DNA of 7,376 nt, from the NCBI GenBank assembly GCA_017626275.1, contig JAGAJD010000261.1, forward strand, positions 1 through 7,376. The letters are read 5' to 3'. This DNA comes from Lachnospira sp. Its GTDB lineage: Bacteria; Bacillota; Clostridia; Lachnospirales; Lachnospiraceae. The position numbers and the translations under genes are program-made. Positions 5,727 to 7,376 of this stretch are shown piece after piece; the first letter of the stretch is position 1; the number at the start of each line of letters is the position of its first letter. The notes under the pieces were generated by a model that worked only from the letters and a program-made list of their open reading frames with translations, was not told where the DNA came from and searched no databases.

Positions 5727-7376
5727 TTATCCCACTCCTCTAATAATCCGCCAAAGACATCAAGCGCCTCCTGAATTACCTGCGGATTAGACATGTCTAC
5801 TCCACACAGCTTTAATAATTCAATCGGATGCATACTGCTGCCTCCGGATAAAAACCTTTTATAACCCTCTAAAGTTACTTTATCCCCCTTTAAAATTCTT
5901 GAAGAAATTGATATTGCCGCAGAAAAACCCGTTGCATACTGGTATACATAAAATGGCGTATAAAAATGCGGAATACGTGACCATTCCAGAGCAATCTCAT
6001 CATCAATAACCATGTCAGGGCCAAAATATTTTTCATTTAACTTCCTATATATATCGCAAAGCGTTTCTGCGGTTAAAACTTCACCCTCTTCTGCCATTCT
6101 GTGAGTTGTACGCTCAAATTCCGCAAACATAGTCTGACGGAACAGAGTTCCCTTAAACTGCTCAAGATAATGGTTAATAAGATATTTTCTTTCCGCCTTA
6201 TCCTTGCAGTTATCAAGCAGATATTTTATAAGAATCGCCTCATTGCAGGTAGATGCCACTTCCGCTACAAATATTCTGTAACCTGCATATACATAAGGCT
6301 GATTTTCATTGGAGTAATATGTGTGCATTGCATGACCCATCTCATGAACAAGCGTAAACACATCATTTAACGTATCAGAGTAATTTAAAAATACATACGG
6401 GTGTACGCCGTAAGTTCCCCACGAAAATGCACCTGTACGCTTGCCTGCATTTTCTCTTACATCTACCCAGCCGCTCTCAAACCCTTCTTTAATCTTTGAG
6501 ACATAATCATCTCCCAGCGGAGCCAGTGCCTTTATCGCGATTTCTTTTGCTTTCTCATACGAAACATTTATCCTGACGTCCGGCACCATCGGTGCATAGA
6601 TATCATAAAAATGAAGCTCTGAAACGCCAAGTTCTCTTTTACGAAGTGCAACATAATCATGCATTTTATCAAGATTATCGTTCACCGTTTCTATAAGATT
6701 ATCATAAACCGATACAGGTATAAACGAACCGCTAAGGTACATTTCAAGCGTTGAGCCATAGTTTCTTGCTTTGGCATAAAACATTGCCTGCTTTATGTTG
6801 GCATAATAAGCTGCCGCCAGCGTATTGCGGTGGCTGCCATACTGGCGGTACAGACTTTCAAATGCCTCCTTGCGCACACTCCGCACGCTGCTTTCCATAA
6901 GCACACTGTATCTTGCATTGGTAAGCTCGATTTCTCTGCCGTCCTCGTCCAATACATTTCCAAATTTCACATCTGCATTATTAAACTTTGAAAAAATCTC
7001 ATTTGGAGCAGACGCAATCTGTTCAGCCATCGCAAGAAGTCGCTCTTCCTTCTCAGACAGCGAGTGCTTTTTCTTAGAAAGCATATCCTCTAATGCATGG
7101 CGGTATAATTTAAGTTCATGAGACTCCAAAAATTCTTTCATTCGTGTATCTTCAATCTCTAAAAGCTCAGGAACAAGAAATGCATACTTTTCTGACAATT
7201 TAACCATTGCCATCTGCGCTCTTCCCGACATTTCCTGATACTTCGGATTAGAGGTGTCCTCATAATATTTCATAAAAGCATATACATATACTCTCTCAAT
7301 CAGCATATCAGTTTCATCTGATTCCTTTAATGCCTCATAAATTATCTCTGCCGACTCGCTTAATCTGCCCTGATAA
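5723..7376 (-). CDS. pepF: Oligoendopeptidase F (M3B zinc metallopeptidase), 5' end outside the window
   Basis: This is a cytoplasmic zinc peptidase of family M3B that cleaves short oligopeptides. The frame stays open to the window edge: 23 further codons upstream of the Met codon at 7306 read YQGRLSESAEIIYEALKESD, which fits the PepF N-terminal helical region. The true start is therefore outside and roughly 45-50 residues are missing. About 550 residues are visible. Counting from Met at 7306, the zinc motif HEMGH is at residues 321-325 (DNA 6346-6332), and FVAEVAS supplies the third ligand Glu at 349. The conserved HFYTPFYVYQYATG block near the C-terminus (about 447-460) is intact. All catalytic elements seen are present, with no frameshift. 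The stop TGA (5725-5723) overlaps the TTG start of the downstream merR gene, so the two are co-transcribed. The promoter is outside the window. Family assignment is confident; the physiological substrate is unknown. Confidence 0.95.
   Translation of the reverse strand, partial: YQGRLSESAEIIYEALKESDETDMLIERVYVYAFMKYYEDTSNPKYQEMSGRAQMAMVKLSEKYAFLVPELLEIEDTRMKEFLESHELKLYRHALEDMLSKKKHSLSEKEERLLAMAEQIASAPNEIFSKFNNADVKFGNVLDEDGREIELTNARYSVLMESSVRSVRKEAFESLYRQYGSHRNTLAAAYYANIKQAMFYAKARNYGSTLEMYLSGSFIPVSVYDNLIETVNDNLDKMHDYVALRKRELGVSELHFYDIYAPMVPDVRINVSYEKAKEIAIKALAPLGDDYVSKIKEGFESGWVDVRENAGKRTGAFSWGTYGVHPYVFLNYSDTLNDVFTLVHEMGHAMHTYYSNENQPYVYAGYRIFVAEVASTCNEAILIKYLLDNCKDKAERKYLINHYLEQFKGTLFRQTMFAEFERTTHRMAEEGEVLTAETLCDIYRKLNEKYFGPDMVIDDEIALEWSRIPHFYTPFYVYQYATGFSAAISISSRILKGDKVTLEGYKRFLSGGSSMHPIELLKLCGVDMSNPQVIQEALDVFGGLLEEWDN

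Noticed and set aside
1..7376. Search by eye for CRISPR arrays, insertion-sequence ends, tRNA or rRNA genes.
   Set aside because: No spaced direct repeats, transposase-like frames, flanking terminal inverted repeats or RNA-gene motifs were seen.

Overview
The window looks like chromosome from a low-GC Gram-positive anaerobe of the Clostridia, most plausibly Lachnospiraceae. The grounds are AAGGAGG-type ribosome binding sites, an AT-rich sequence, choline-binding-like cell-wall repeats at the end of a secreted carbohydrate esterase, a FIVAR module, and a 4HB-type chemoreceptor remnant. A pectin-using gut genus such as Lachnospira would fit, but the species cannot be fixed from this sequence. 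All supported genes lie on the minus strand, so transcription runs from high to low coordinates.

In transcription order: (1) 7376-5723 is an M3B oligoendopeptidase, PepF, whose N-terminus lies outside the window. (2) 5726-4899 is a MerR-family activator with a BmrR/GyrI-like C-terminal domain. It starts at a TTG codon that overlaps the pepF stop (TTGA), so the two genes form a translationally coupled pair. (3) 4898-4763 is a dense regulatory segment. It has a sigma-A promoter with the 19-bp spacer typical of MerR-activated promoters, a perfect 7-bp dyad inside that spacer, a 16-bp hairpin plus U-tract that starts directly after the -10 box, and a consensus Shine-Dalgarno. (4) 4762-1118 is a 1214-residue secreted protein. 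It carries two complete SGNH/GDSL esterase domains of the rhamnogalacturonan acetylesterase (CE12-like) type, a beta-sandwich-like region, a FIVAR module, a KPEE linker and two about 115-residue cell-wall-binding repeats. (5) 1056-1080 is its terminator hairpin. (6) 899-6 is a decayed methyl-accepting chemotaxis protein. It keeps the first membrane helix, part of the sensor and the signalling tip, but lacks the second membrane helix and HAMP, has an in-frame TAG, and ends early.

The main idea from this window is regulatory. The MerR-type promoter in front of the tandem esterase lies directly downstream of a merR gene, which suggests local control of a surface pectin-deacetylating enzyme by a small-molecule-sensing MerR protein. 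The terminator is placed so that transcripts reading through from pepF-merR carry its whole stem. Transcripts starting at the esterase promoter should lack the outer half of the 5' arm and escape termination. This layout is read from the sequence; the functional link is inference.
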